Shown in pieces: positions 8,301-14,798 of a stretch of 20,159 nucleotides of DNA. Location of the stretch: contig JBOGFI010000016.1 in assembly GCA_050743365.1 (NCBI GenBank), forward strand, positions 1-20,159, written 5' to 3'. The notes under the pieces are model-generated. The model was not told the origin of the DNA, did no database searches, and worked only from the letters and a program-made list of their open reading frames with translations. The stretch comes from JBOGFI01 sp050743365. GTDB lineage: Bacteria > Actinomycetota > Acidimicrobiia > IMCC26256 > JACDBD01. The first letter of the stretch is position 1. Each line of letters opens with the position of its first letter. Position numbers and translations under genes: made by a program.

Positions 8301-8993
8301 TCAGGCCGCGGTACCAGGCTCGCGGCCGGGGAGCTCGCCGGTGACGACGAACTCCGTCCAGACGCCGATCATGACGGCGTGGTCGGCGACCCGCTCGTAG
8401 TAGCGGCCGATCAGGGCGAGCTGCACCGCCATCTGGAGGCCGGCCTCGTCGGGGGTGAGCGCCTCGAAGATCGCCCGGAACATCTGCTTCTGGAGATCGT
8501 CCATGACGTCGTCCATGTCGGGCAGCGCCGCCGCCAGCGACTGGTCGTCGTCGGCGAACGCGTCGACCGCGAGTTGCCACTGGACGCTGGCCTGGGCCCC
8601 CATGCGCTCGATCAGCCCGCGGATGCGAGGTGGGAGCTGCGATGGGTAGATGCGGCGAGCGGCCTTGGCCACGGTGACCATGAGGTCGCCGGTCAGCTCG
8701 AGCTCGTGGAGGATCCGCAGCACCGCCAGGAGCGTGCGCAGGTCGACCGCCATGGGCTGCTGAGTGGCGATGAGCTCGTAGGCCCGCAGCTCGAGGTCGT
8801 GCTCGAGGGCATCGATCTGGTCGTCGTTGGCGAGGACCCGCTCGACCACACCGAGGTCGGCGTCGAGCAGGGCCTCGGTCCCGGCGCCGATCGACTCGCC
8901 CACCATGGCCGCCATCCGGATGACGTCGGCCTTGAGCTCGGTCAGGTGCTCGTCAAAGCTCTTCCTCGCCTCGGGCTCGGGGATGTCCGCCAT
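8301..8993 (-). CDS. phoU: Phosphate transport regulator PhoU
   Basis: This 230-residue all-helical cytoplasmic protein inhibits Pho signalling when phosphate is plentiful, by linking the Pst transporter to the sensor kinase. It shows the two PhoU repeats. The first has the metal-binding-like helix ending VLANDDQIDALEHDLELRAY (about 53-72), followed by QQPMAVDLRTLLAVLRI. The second ends IGRYYERVADHAVMIG (about 195-210). The ATG at 8993 is supported by GGAG with short spacing and gives the usual PhoU length. It is separated from pstS downstream by 286 bases and is divergent from pstB. It could therefore be co-regulated with pstB through the PHO box between them, and may also read through to pstS. 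Confidence 0.94.
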   Translation of the reverse strand: MADIPEPEARKSFDEHLTELKADVIRMAAMVGESIGAGTEALLDADLGVVERVLANDDQIDALEHDLELRAYELIATQQPMAVDLRTLLAVLRILHELELTGDLMVTVAKAARRIYPSQLPPRIRGLIERMGAQASVQWQLAVDAFADDDQSLAAALPDMDDVMDDLQKQMFRAIFEALTPDEAGLQMAVQLALIGRYYERVADHAVMIGVWTEFVVTGELPGREPGTAA

Positions 8994-9027
8994 TCGCTCC
9001 GCTGCTCCTCGGTGCTTCCCGCTGTAG

Positions 9028-9044
9028 GCCCTGCGGGCCGCTCG
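9028..9044. repeat. Intergenic 17-mer, copy 2
   Basis: This is an exact copy of GCCCTGCGGGCCGCTCG found at 2571-2587, containing the GCCC-TGC-GGGC hairpin. Here it lies in the leader between phoU (minus) and pstB (plus). It is preceded by CTTCCCGCTGTAG, which resembles the sequence before the related element near 12103. Confidence 0.6.
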
Positions 9045-9100
9045 TGCATTCTGACGGCGGCCCCGCGCCGCCGCACGGCCGCGCCGGGCGCCGCTCGAGT

Positions 9101-9166
9101 GTTCACCCGCTGTTCGCACCTCGTCCACCCTCCCCTCACGCCGCGGCCAGCCCCGCTCCCTAGCCT
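9101..9166 (+). promoter_or_regulatory. PHO box and possible -10 upstream of pstB
   Basis: There are three consecutive 11-base units: GTTCACCCGCT (9101-9111, perfect), GTTCGCACCTC (9112-9122) and GTCCACCCTCC (9123-9133). The last two are weaker. After 27 bases comes TAGCCT (9161-9166), the same gap as seen at pstS. The site is also upstream of divergent phoU and could serve both directions. Confidence 0.55.
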
Positions 9167-9220
9167 GGCCAGCGCCGATACATCTCGTGGCGCGCTGGTG
9201 CCGCGGAGGATGCCGAGCCG

Positions 9221-10075
9221 ATGCAGAATGCCCCCGTGATGACCCCGCCCGAGGTCGCCAGCACGCCCGCCGTGTCGGACCCACAGCCCGAGGAAGCGAC
9301 GGAGCTCGTCTTCGAGATACGCGACCTGGCGGTGAGCTACGGCGGCGTGGTTGCGATCGAGGGGGTCTCGTTCGACGTCGGCGCCCGCCGGATCACCGCG
9401 CTGATCGGGCCGTCGGGCTGTGGGAAGACCACGTTCCTGCGCTGCCTGAACCGGATGAACGACCTCATCGTCGGGGCGAAGGTTTACGGGAGCGTCACCT
9501 ACCACGGGGTCGACCTCTACCGGCCCAAGGTCGACGCGGTGGAGGTGCGCCGCCGGATCGGGATGGTGTTCCAGAAGCCCAACCCGTTCCCGAAGTCGAT
9601 CTTCGACAACGTCGCGTTCGGCCCCCGTCTCAACGGCAAGCGCCGCGGCCTCGACGAGGTCGTGGAGCAGGCGCTGGTGCGGGCGGCGCTCTGGGACGAG
9701 GTCAAGGACAAGCTGTCGCAGAGTGCCTTCGCGCTCTCGGGCGGTCAGCAGCAGCGCCTGTGCATCGCCCGCTGTCTCGCCGTCCAACCCGACGTGATCC
9801 TTATGGACGAACCGTGCTCGGCGCTCGACCCGATCGCAACGGCCAAGATCGAGGACCTCATGGAGGAGCTCAAGCGCGACTACACGATCGTCATCGTGAC
9901 CCACAACATGCAGCAGGCTGCGCGTACCTCCGACATGACCGCGTTCATCACGACCGATGTGCGCGAGGACGCCAGCAGGGTCGGTCATCTGGTCGAGTAC
10001 GACAAGACCGAGAAGCTGTTCACGAACCCCGCCGATCCCCGCACCGAGGGGTACATCACTGGCCGCTTCGGATAG
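9221..10075 (+). CDS. pstB: Phosphate ABC transporter ATP-binding protein PstB
   Basis: This 284-residue cytoplasmic ATPase drives the PstCA channel. The ABC motifs are complete: Walker A GPSGCGKTT (63-71), Q-loop Q118 in VFQKPNPFPKS (PstB-typical), signature LSGGQQQR (172-179), Walker B VILMDEP with the catalytic glutamate at 197, D-loop SALD, and switch H228 in VTHNM. RCLNRMNDL after Walker A and the C-terminal FTNPADPRTEGYITGRFG are characteristic of PstB. The 30-residue N-terminal extension is low-complexity. The ATG at 9221 has GGAGG 11 bases upstream, and the ATG at 9239 is an alternative. It heads a cluster with the sensor kinase and response regulator and is not in the pstSCA operon. 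Confidence 0.95.
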   Translation: MQNAPVMTPPEVASTPAVSDPQPEEATELVFEIRDLAVSYGGVVAIEGVSFDVGARRITALIGPSGCGKTTFLRCLNRMNDLIVGAKVYGSVTYHGVDLYRPKVDAVEVRRRIGMVFQKPNPFPKSIFDNVAFGPRLNGKRRGLDEVVEQALVRAALWDEVKDKLSQSAFALSGGQQQRLCIARCLAVQPDVILMDEPCSALDPIATAKIEDLMEELKRDYTIVIVTHNMQQAARTSDMTAFITTDVREDASRVGHLVEYDKTEKLFTNPADPRTEGYITGRFG

Positions 10076-10079
10076 CGAA

Positions 10080-10093
10080 CCGGGATTTCCCGG
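10080..10093 (+). terminator. Short hairpin after pstB
   Basis: CCGGGA and TCCCGG form a 6-bp stem with a 2-base TT spacer (loop formation would require the stem to open) just after the pstB stop. There is no T-run. It could be a partial terminator or RNA-stability element between pstB and the kinase gene. Confidence 0.3.
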
Positions 10094-10132
10094 CTCGCTG
10101 CCCTCGCCGGGCGACGCGGGCAGGAGATACTG

Positions 10133-11368
10133 GTGACCGTGATCATGATCCTCGCGGGGGCCTTGGTTGGGGTCGCGCTGCTCGCGGTGGCCGTGGTGTC
10201 GGCACGCCGGGTCCGAGCCCTCGAGCGCCGGCTGGCCGAGCACGACCGTGCCGCCGCCGCCGTCGGGGAGGAGGCCGCGGCGGCCGCGGCCGAGCGCGAG
10301 CTGCTGCGCGAGGCCGTGCACGGGTTCGTCGACGGCGTGGTGGTCGTCGACGCCGACGGGACCCTGGTGGCTCGTAACCCCGTCGCCGAGCGCTTCCGCG
10401 GCGCCCGCCACGCCGACGCGCTGGCGGAGGAGGCCCTCGACGAGCTCCTGGACCGGGCCCGGCACGGGGAGCCCGGAGAGCGCGAGCTCCAGCTGTTCGG
10501 CCCGCCGCGCGAAGTGCTCCAGGTGCGGGCGCTGCCGCTGCGGCGGGGTGCGCGCATCGTAGGTGCGGCCGCGTTCGTGCACGACCTGTCCGAGATCCGG
10601 TCGGTCGAGAGCGTGCGGCGCGACTTCGTCGCCAACGTCAGCCACGAGCTCAAGACGCCCATCGGCGCCCTCGCCCTGCTGTCCGAGACCATGGCGGCCG
10701 AAGCCAGCCCGGTCGTGATGCGCCAGCTCGCGCAGCGGCTGCTCGACGAGGCCGACCGGTTGGCGCGCATCGTCGACGACCTGCTCGACCTCAGCCTCAT
10801 CGAGGCTCAGGAGGCGCCGGTGCGCGACTCGGTGGAGCTCCCCGGCCTGCTCGGCGAGGCGGCCGAGCGTGTTCGCGCCGCCGCCGACGTCACCGGCATC
10901 CCGCTGCGAGTCACCGAGGTCCCGCAGCTGGTCGTCACCTGCGACCGGACCCAGGTGCTGAGCGCGATCACGAACCTGCTCGACAATGCGGTCAAGTACT
11001 CGGAGGCGGGCCAGGTCGTGGAGCTGGCCGCGATCGACGAGGGCGCCTACGTGTCGGTCGTCGTGCGCGACCATGGCGTCGGCATCCCCTCGCGCGACCT
11101 CGAGCGGATCTTCGAGCGCTTCTACCGGGTCGATCGTGCCCGCAGCCGCACGACCGGAGGAACCGGCCTCGGGCTCTCGATCGTGCGGCACATCGCGCAG
11201 GCTCACGGCGGCGACGTGACGGTGGAGTCGCGCGAGGGTGAGGGCTCGACCTTTCGGTTCCGGCTGCCGATCGCGAGCCGACCGGCGTGCGAGCTCCCGG
11301 ACGCGAGACCGGGAACGAGGCCGGAAGCGAGGCCGGAAGCGAGGCCGGACGTGAGAGAGGCGTCCTGA
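10133..11368 (+). CDS. senX3: SenX3/PhoR-type phosphate sensor histidine kinase
   Basis: This is a 411-residue kinase. Residues 3-22 form the single visible membrane helix, followed by a coiled-coil-like charged helix (24-58) and a PAS-like domain (60-150). There is no extracytoplasmic sensor, as in SenX3, where the signal comes through PhoU/Pst. The HisKA H-box is FVANVSHELKTPIGAL with H171. The ATPase domain has an N-box (NLLDNAVKYS, 281-290), G1 RDHGVGIP, F-box ERFYR, and G2 TGGTGLGLSIV. The GTG at 10133 is supported by AGGAG six bases upstream. The C-terminus carries four near-identical tetrapeptides. The stop overlaps the regulator's ATG by one base. Its assignment as senX3 rests on architecture and the pst context. 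Confidence 0.9.
   Translation: MTVIMILAGALVGVALLAVAVVSARRVRALERRLAEHDRAAAAVGEEAAAAAAERELLREAVHGFVDGVVVVDADGTLVARNPVAERFRGARHADALAEEALDELLDRARHGEPGERELQLFGPPREVLQVRALPLRRGARIVGAAAFVHDLSEIRSVESVRRDFVANVSHELKTPIGALALLSETMAAEASPVVMRQLAQRLLDEADRLARIVDDLLDLSLIEAQEAPVRDSVELPGLLGEAAERVRAAADVTGIPLRVTEVPQLVVTCDRTQVLSAITNLLDNAVKYSEAGQVVELAAIDEGAYVSVVVRDHGVGIPSRDLERIFERFYRVDRARSRTTGGTGLGLSIVRHIAQAHGGDVTVESREGEGSTFRFRLPIASRPACELPDARPGTRPEARPEARPDVREAS
11303..11350 (+). repeat. Four 12-bp tandem repeats in the kinase 3' end
   Basis: The units are GCGAGACCGGGA, ACGAGGCCGGAA, GCGAGGCCGGAA and GCGAGGCCGGAC. They are read in frame as ARPG, TRPE, ARPE and ARPD (residues 391-406), beyond the conserved kinase domain. 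The 12-bp period keeps the frame, so copy number could vary without breaking the protein. Confidence 0.9.
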
Positions 11369-12084
11369 TGGCCGATACGCCGACGATCCTGGTCGTCGAC
11401 GACGAGCAGTCCTACCGTGACGCGCTCGCCGTCGCGCTCGAGCGCGAGGGCTTCGACGTGGAGCTGGCCGCCGACGGCGCCGAGGCCATCGAGCGCTTCG
11501 ACGCCGCCCGCCCGGCGCTCGTGCTGCTCGACGTGATGCTCCCCCAGATCTCGGGCATCGACGTGTGCCGCGAGCTGCGGTCCCGTTCGAAGGTGCCGAT
11601 CATCATGGTTACGGCGCGCAACGCCGAGATCGACGCCGTCGTCGGCCTCGAGGTGGGCGCCGACGACTACATCTCGAAGCCGTTCCGGTTGCGCGAGCTC
11701 GTCGCACGCGTGCGCGCCGCTCTCCGCCGGAACCCTGGCCGCGACGAACCGGGGATCGACGTCACCGAGGTGATCGACGTGGGTGACGTGAGCCTCGACG
11801 GGGCTCGGCACGAGGTGTTCGTGCGCGGCGAGCTGGTTGCGATGCCGCTCAAGGAGTTCGAGCTGCTCGAGCTGTTGCTCGTCAACGCCGGCCGGGTGCT
11901 GACACGCGACGTGCTCATCGACCGGATCTGGGGGCCCAACTACTTCGGCGACACCAAGACCCTCGACGTGCACGTCAAGCGGCTGCGGGCGAAGGTCGAG
12001 GACGACCCGTCGCGACCGAGCCGCATCGTCACCGTGCGGGGGGTGGGCTACCGGTACGAGAAGCCCCGCGTCGCCGCTAGCTGA
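11368..12084 (+). CDS. regX3: RegX3/PhoP-type response regulator (OmpR/PhoB family)
   Basis: This 238-residue protein has a receiver domain (1-120) with acidic pocket D11/D12, phosphoacceptor D55 in LLDVMLP, T82 and K104. An OmpR-type winged-helix DNA-binding domain follows (about 145-235), with LKEFELLELLLVNAGRVLTR and the recognition-helix region KTLDVHVKRLRAKVE. The TGATG overlap with the kinase indicates coupled translation. An upstream extension in the same frame is only the kinase repeat read in another frame, so the ATG at 11368 is used. The protein would bind the PHO boxes in this window. It is followed by strong inverted repeats marking the end of the pstB-senX3-regX3 cluster. Confidence 0.93.
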   Translation: MADTPTILVVDDEQSYRDALAVALEREGFDVELAADGAEAIERFDAARPALVLLDVMLPQISGIDVCRELRSRSKVPIIMVTARNAEIDAVVGLEVGADDYISKPFRLRELVARVRAALRRNPGRDEPGIDVTEVIDVGDVSLDGARHEVFVRGELVAMPLKEFELLELLLVNAGRVLTRDVLIDRIWGPNYFGDTKTLDVHVKRLRAKVEDDPSRPSRIVTVRGVGYRYEKPRVAAS

Positions 12085-12102
12085 CGTCCCTTCCCGCTCT
12101 CG

Positions 12103-12124
12103 GCCCTACGGGCCGGGCCGCTCG
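12103..12124. repeat. Intergenic element, copy 3 (variant)
   Basis: GCCCTACGGGCC followed by GGGCCGCTCG is a variant of the 17-mer seen at 2571 and 9028. It has one base change in the loop and a short insertion. It is preceded by CTTCCCGCTCTCG, which resembles the sequence before copy 2. Confidence 0.5.
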
Positions 12125-12141
12125 GGCCCCGGTTCGCTTTA

Positions 12142-12170
12142 CCCCGCCGGAAGCAGAGCTTCCGGCGGGG
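12142..12170. terminator. Strong bidirectional hairpin after regX3
   Basis: CCCCGCCGGAAGC (12142-12154) and GCTTCCGGCGGGG (12158-12170) form a perfect 13-bp stem with a 3-base AGA loop. It lies between convergent regX3 and surE. There is no T-run after it on either strand, as is common for high-GC actinobacterial terminators. Confidence 0.7.
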
Positions 12171-12183
12171 ACCCCAAGGGATT

Positions 12184-12206
12184 GCGGCGCAGGGTACCTG
12201 CGCCGC
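12184..12206. terminator. Second hairpin, GGTACC-centred, next to the surE stop
   Basis: GCGGCGCAGG and CCTGCGCCGC form a perfect 10-bp stem around GTA, 11 bases beyond the surE stop codon. Its core GCAGGGTACCTGC is identical to the palindrome at 2488-2500, which also lies between convergent genes. Confidence 0.6.
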
Positions 12207-12217
12207 GCGCGCTCACC

Positions 12218-12982
12218 TCAGGCCAGCGCGGCGGTGATGGCCTCGGCGGCGCCGGCGCTCGCGGCTTGCTCCACCCCGGCCAGCGCGGTCACGGTGGCGT
12301 AGCCCGCTCGCACGAGCGCGTAGTCGGTGTCGGGATCGGGCTCGCGCTCGTGGCCCTTGAACTCGAGGTTCAGCTCGCCGGCGGCGTAGTCGGCGGTGGC
12401 GACCCAGAACTCCCCGTAGGGCGCCAGCCGAGCCTCACGGATGCCGAGCACGTCCGGAAGCGCCCGGTCGGGGGCGTTGAGGCTCAGCACCCGCGGGGCG
12501 TCGTCGCCGGCGGCGACCCACTCGACGGCTGCCGCCGCCAGCGCGGCGGCGGTATCGAAACGGGGCTCGTCGGCCCACTTGACGCTGACGGCGAGGCCGG
12601 GGACTCCCAGGCCGGCGGCGGTGAGCGCGGCGCCGACCGTTCCGGAGTGGAGCACGAGATGGCCGGTGTTGGCGCCGGGATTGACGCCCGAGGCCACCAG
12701 GGCGGGCGGGTCGCCGAAGCCGCCCAGGCACGCGGCGTACACGGTGGCGGCCGGCGGCGCGTCGAGCGCCACCACGGGCACGCCCGGGAGCTCGGGCCAC
12801 TCGTGCTCGGTGACGCTCAGCGGGCCGAGGCGGTGAAGGGGCCCGATGGCGGCGCTGCTGCCGCTGCGATCGTCGGTGGGTGCGACCACCAGCAGCTCGT
12901 GACCGGTGCCGGCCAGGGCCGACGCCAGCGCCCGCAGCCCCGGCGACTCGACGCCGTCGTCGTTGGTGACGAGAATCCGCAT
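12218..12982 (-). CDS. surE: 5'/3'-nucleotidase SurE
   Basis: This 254-residue SurE-family phosphatase dephosphorylates nucleoside monophosphates, and in some members short polyphosphate. The metal-binding motif NDDG is at 7-10 (D8, D9), with S40 in DDRSGSS. The loop SGVNPGAN (98-105, N101) and SGTVGAA (113-119) complete the SurE active site. Length is typical. The ATG at 12982 begins directly with MRILVTNDDG, the canonical SurE start. It is the last gene of a three-gene operon, 14 bases after the HD-domain gene, and no clear ribosome-binding site is visible. A strong hairpin follows. Confidence 0.95.
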   Translation of the reverse strand: MRILVTNDDGVESPGLRALASALAGTGHELLVVAPTDDRSGSSAAIGPLHRLGPLSVTEHEWPELPGVPVVALDAPPAATVYAACLGGFGDPPALVASGVNPGANTGHLVLHSGTVGAALTAAGLGVPGLAVSVKWADEPRFDTAAALAAAAVEWVAAGDDAPRVLSLNAPDRALPDVLGIREARLAPYGEFWVATADYAAGELNLEFKGHEREPDPDTDYALVRAGYATVTALAGVEQAASAGAAEAITAALA

Positions 12983-12996
12983 TGCCGTGCGCGCAC

Positions 12997-13533
12997 TCAG
13001 GTCCGGTGCGTGATCTCCTCCAGCGTGGGAAGCCACCGCTCGAGACCGGGGACCCCCCGGCCCGGCACCTTGGCGGCGTCGTCGGCACGCCGGAGCTCGA
13101 GCACGGCGTCGAGGGACGGCTCCGCCCGCAGCGCGGCGAGCTCCCCGTCGTCGAGGAGGCCACCCTGGGCCTCGAGAGTGCGGACGCTGCACTCGCTGAG
13201 CAGCGAGCGGTACGTGGGCTCGGTGGTCACGAGGTACCGCTTGGCCTGGTCGTGGTGGCCCACGAGCCAGGCGATCCGCTCACCGAGCAGCGGAGCGACG
13301 AGCGCGGCGCCGTCGCGGGCGTGGGTGCGGGGACGACCCGGTCGGAGGGTCGAGGCGACGTCGTGGACCAGGCCTGCGACCTGGAGCTCGGGGTCGCCGG
13401 GCGCGGCGTCGGCCAGGATCGCCGCGCACTGGAGGTGATGGGCGAGCGCGTCGACCGCTTCCCCGTCGGTCTCGCGCGCACCGGCGGCGAGCGCGGTGAC
13501 CAGCTCGGCGACGGTGCCGAACGGGTTGGTCAC
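12997..13533 (-). CDS. PhnZ-like HD-domain mixed-valent di-iron oxygenase
   Basis: This 178-residue HD-domain protein has the pattern of PhnZ-type di-iron oxygenases, which cleave C-P or C-C bonds in hydroxyphosphonates and related compounds, more than of ordinary HD phosphohydrolases. The predicted metal ligands are H32 in HHLQ, H57/D58 in GLVHDV, H71, H94 and D151. The substrate-side residues recalled from PhnZ (K108, S126, Q133, R158) fall at K98, S116, Q123 and R148 with the same spacing: AKRYL, LSECS, QGG and LRRADD. The loop glutamate (E25 in DGEAV) is kept, but the PhnZ tyrosine three residues before it is T22 here. It starts at GTG (13533), overlapping the sixA stop as GTGA, and is followed by surE. 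The substrate is unknown. Confidence is high for the family and low for the phosphonate role. Confidence 0.75.
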   Translation of the reverse strand: MTNPFGTVAELVTALAAGARETDGEAVDALAHHLQCAAILADAAPGDPELQVAGLVHDVASTLRPGRPRTHARDGAALVAPLLGERIAWLVGHHDQAKRYLVTTEPTYRSLLSECSVRTLEAQGGLLDDGELAALRAEPSLDAVLELRRADDAAKVPGRGVPGLERWLPTLEEITHRT

Positions 13534-13994
13534 GAAGTAGGAGGCTTCAGGTAGCGCCCGGCCACGATCTCACCGTGCTCGACGTCGAAGACCCACGTCG
13601 AGCCCTTCTCGAGCTTGACGACGTCTCCCAGCGGCACGCCCCGCCGATCGACGTGGTGCAGGATCTCGCCGACCACGTCGCCGTGCGTGCACAGAACGGT
13701 GTGCTGGTCGGCGACCTTGTCCAGCAACCGCAGCGCCTCCGACAGCGACGCCCCCTCGGCCAGCTCGTCGGCGAGCTCGACCGGGAGGCGCCGGTGCTGG
13801 GCGAGGGGCTCGATGCTCTGGCGGCAACGCACGTACGGGCTCGACACCACGCGCTCGATCGGCGCATCGGCGAGCTGGTCGACGAGGCCGTGGGCCTGGC
13901 GGCGGCCGGCCTTCGACAGCGGCCGCAGGTCGTCGGGGCCCTCCCACCGGCTCCGGTCCCCTGCCTTCCCGTGCCGGACGACGTAGACCGTCAC
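13530..13994 (-). CDS. SixA-type histidine phosphatase
   Basis: This 154-residue protein belongs to the branch-2-like, short SixA group of the histidine phosphatase superfamily, whose members remove phosphate from phosphohistidine or small phosphoesters. The catalytic RHG is at 7-9 (H8 is the nucleophile), the second histidine is H104 in CTHGD, and the arginine R58 region SSPYVRCRQS is conserved. The SixA-like segment LRPLSKAGRRQA is at 23-34. Translation starts at GTG (13994). No Shine-Dalgarno is visible, but TAACGT (14009-14004) sits nine bases upstream, so the mRNA may be leaderless or nearly so. It is the first gene of the sixA/HD/surE operon. Confidence 0.88.
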   Translation of the reverse strand: MTVYVVRHGKAGDRSRWEGPDDLRPLSKAGRRQAHGLVDQLADAPIERVVSSPYVRCRQSIEPLAQHRRLPVELADELAEGASLSEALRLLDKVADQHTVLCTHGDVVGEILHHVDRRGVPLGDVVKLEKGSTWVFDVEHGEIVAGRYLKPPTS

Positions 13995-14003
13995 AAGGGC
14001 GGC

Positions 14004-14009
14004 ACGTTA
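14004..14009 (-). promoter_or_regulatory. Possible -10 for the sixA/HD/surE operon
   Basis: TAACGT on the minus strand fits TAnnnT and ends nine bases before the GTG start, as in near-leaderless actinobacterial promoters. No convincing -35 and no PHO-type repeat is seen upstream. Confidence 0.35.
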
Positions 14010-14280
14010 GTGCACCTTCGCGGAATTGGTTTGCCGTGGTTTAGGCGGCTTCCGCGATCCTCGCCGGGGGCGGCGAGCGACTCCCCTTGGTGGGGTGGCC
14101 TGGTGCCGGGCAGGACCGGCGCGCGTCCATGTGGTGGCGGCGCCGGTCACGCCGGGCAGGCACGGTGCCTGCTCGACGGTGCGTGACGACCACGGGATCA
14201 TGAGGGAGCCAACGAGGCGAGCCTCCACGAGACCCGGTTCAGTAACTGGCTGTCGACCCATCGTGTGGTGCGATGCCGCT
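14010..14280. other. Gap without a recognisable gene; carries one arm of the 43-bp repeat
   Basis: Open frames exist on both strands, but their protein sequences are arginine/proline-rich with no motif. The only structure noted is the segment 14195-14237, which matches 18939-18981 at 36 of 43 positions. The region marks the change from the compact operon to scrambled gene fragments. Confidence 0.5.
14195..14237 (+). repeat. Diverged 43-bp repeat, left copy
   Basis: It begins GGATCATGAGGGAGCCAACG and ends ACCCGG. It matches 18939-18981 in the same orientation at 36 of 43 bases with no gaps. It may be the end of a lost insertion sequence. Confidence 0.6.
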
Positions 14281-14460
14281 GTTCCGGACCATGTGCGCGC
14301 GGCGGTGGGGCGGGTGGTGGCGATCACCTCGGTCGCGGTGCGCGAGCCCGTCCCCGCAACCATCCTTTCCAATCCCGCGAGAGTAGGCCTCACCGGCTTC
14401 CTCAAGACCCTCGCGCCTGAGGTGGTTGGCGAGGGCGTAACAGTGAATTCGGTTCAGTTC
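14281..14460 (+). pseudogene. Fragment of a short-chain dehydrogenase/reductase (SDR)
   Basis: About 55 codons match the middle of an SDR oxidoreductase: GRVVAITSVAVREPVP, then SNPARVGLTGFLKTLA and GVTVNSVQ. The N-terminal TGxxxGIG nucleotide-binding motif and the C-terminus are both absent. In this SDR branch the usual YxxxK appears as SNxxR. Similarity stops abruptly near 14456, where the sequence passes into an XRE regulator in another frame. The fragment has no own start. Confidence 0.65.
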
Positions 14461-14467
14461 CGGACAG

Positions 14468-14656
14468 GAGTCGGCGTCCACGAGTCAGGAGGACGGCTGG
14501 ACGCTGGAGAAGCTGGCCGAACGCGCCGGACTGCACTGGACCTACGTCGGATCAGTCGAACGTGGCCAACGCAACGTCAGCCTCGTCAACATTCTGCGCC
14601 TGGCCAAAGCGCTCACTGTTGATGCGTGCGAGCTCGTGAGCAGGCGGCGGGCGTGA
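14468..14656 (+). pseudogene. N-terminally truncated XRE-family helix-turn-helix regulator
   Basis: The frame ending at TGA 14654-14656 encodes WTLEKLAERAGLHWTYVGSV, then ERGQRNVSLVNILRLAKAL and ELVSRRRA. This is a clear Cro/C1-type helix-turn-helix covering helices 2-5. The first helix and start codon are missing. A stop (TGA) lies in frame about 25 bases before the SDR join, and only ATT or CTG could initiate in between. The DNA-binding core is intact, so rare initiation at CTG (14504) cannot be excluded, but a broken gene fused to the SDR fragment is more likely. Such regulators often accompany toxin-antitoxin, restriction or phage genes, but no partner is seen. Confidence 0.7.
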
Positions 14657-14798
14657 TAGACGGCCCCTGGGTCTGCGGGATATTTTCCGTCCGGGCGTCG
14701 GGTGTGAGGAGGAATCGCGGGTGCTGCCAGATCTCGCTGGTCGATTGGTCGCTCGCGTCAGTGCCGGTACTTCGCCCACGGACGACTGACGTCGACGG

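Noticed and set aside
8942..11206. 754-codon minus frame opposite pstB and the kinase
   Set aside because: It is histidine/aspartate/glycine-rich antisense of well-supported plus-strand genes.
12085..12217. CRISPR or small RNA
   Set aside because: The repeats are two different hairpins between convergent genes, not regularly spaced identical repeats, and there is no promoter evidence.
12182..13438. 418-codon plus frame opposite surE and the HD gene
   Set aside because: It is glycine/arginine/histidine-rich shadow with no motif. The opposite strand has SurE and HD signatures and operon overlaps.
14026..14622. A single 198-codon plus-strand gene
   Set aside because: Only its central part resembles SDR proteins. 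The start and end are low-complexity, and the XRE motif lies in another frame, so it is a chance frame through fragments.
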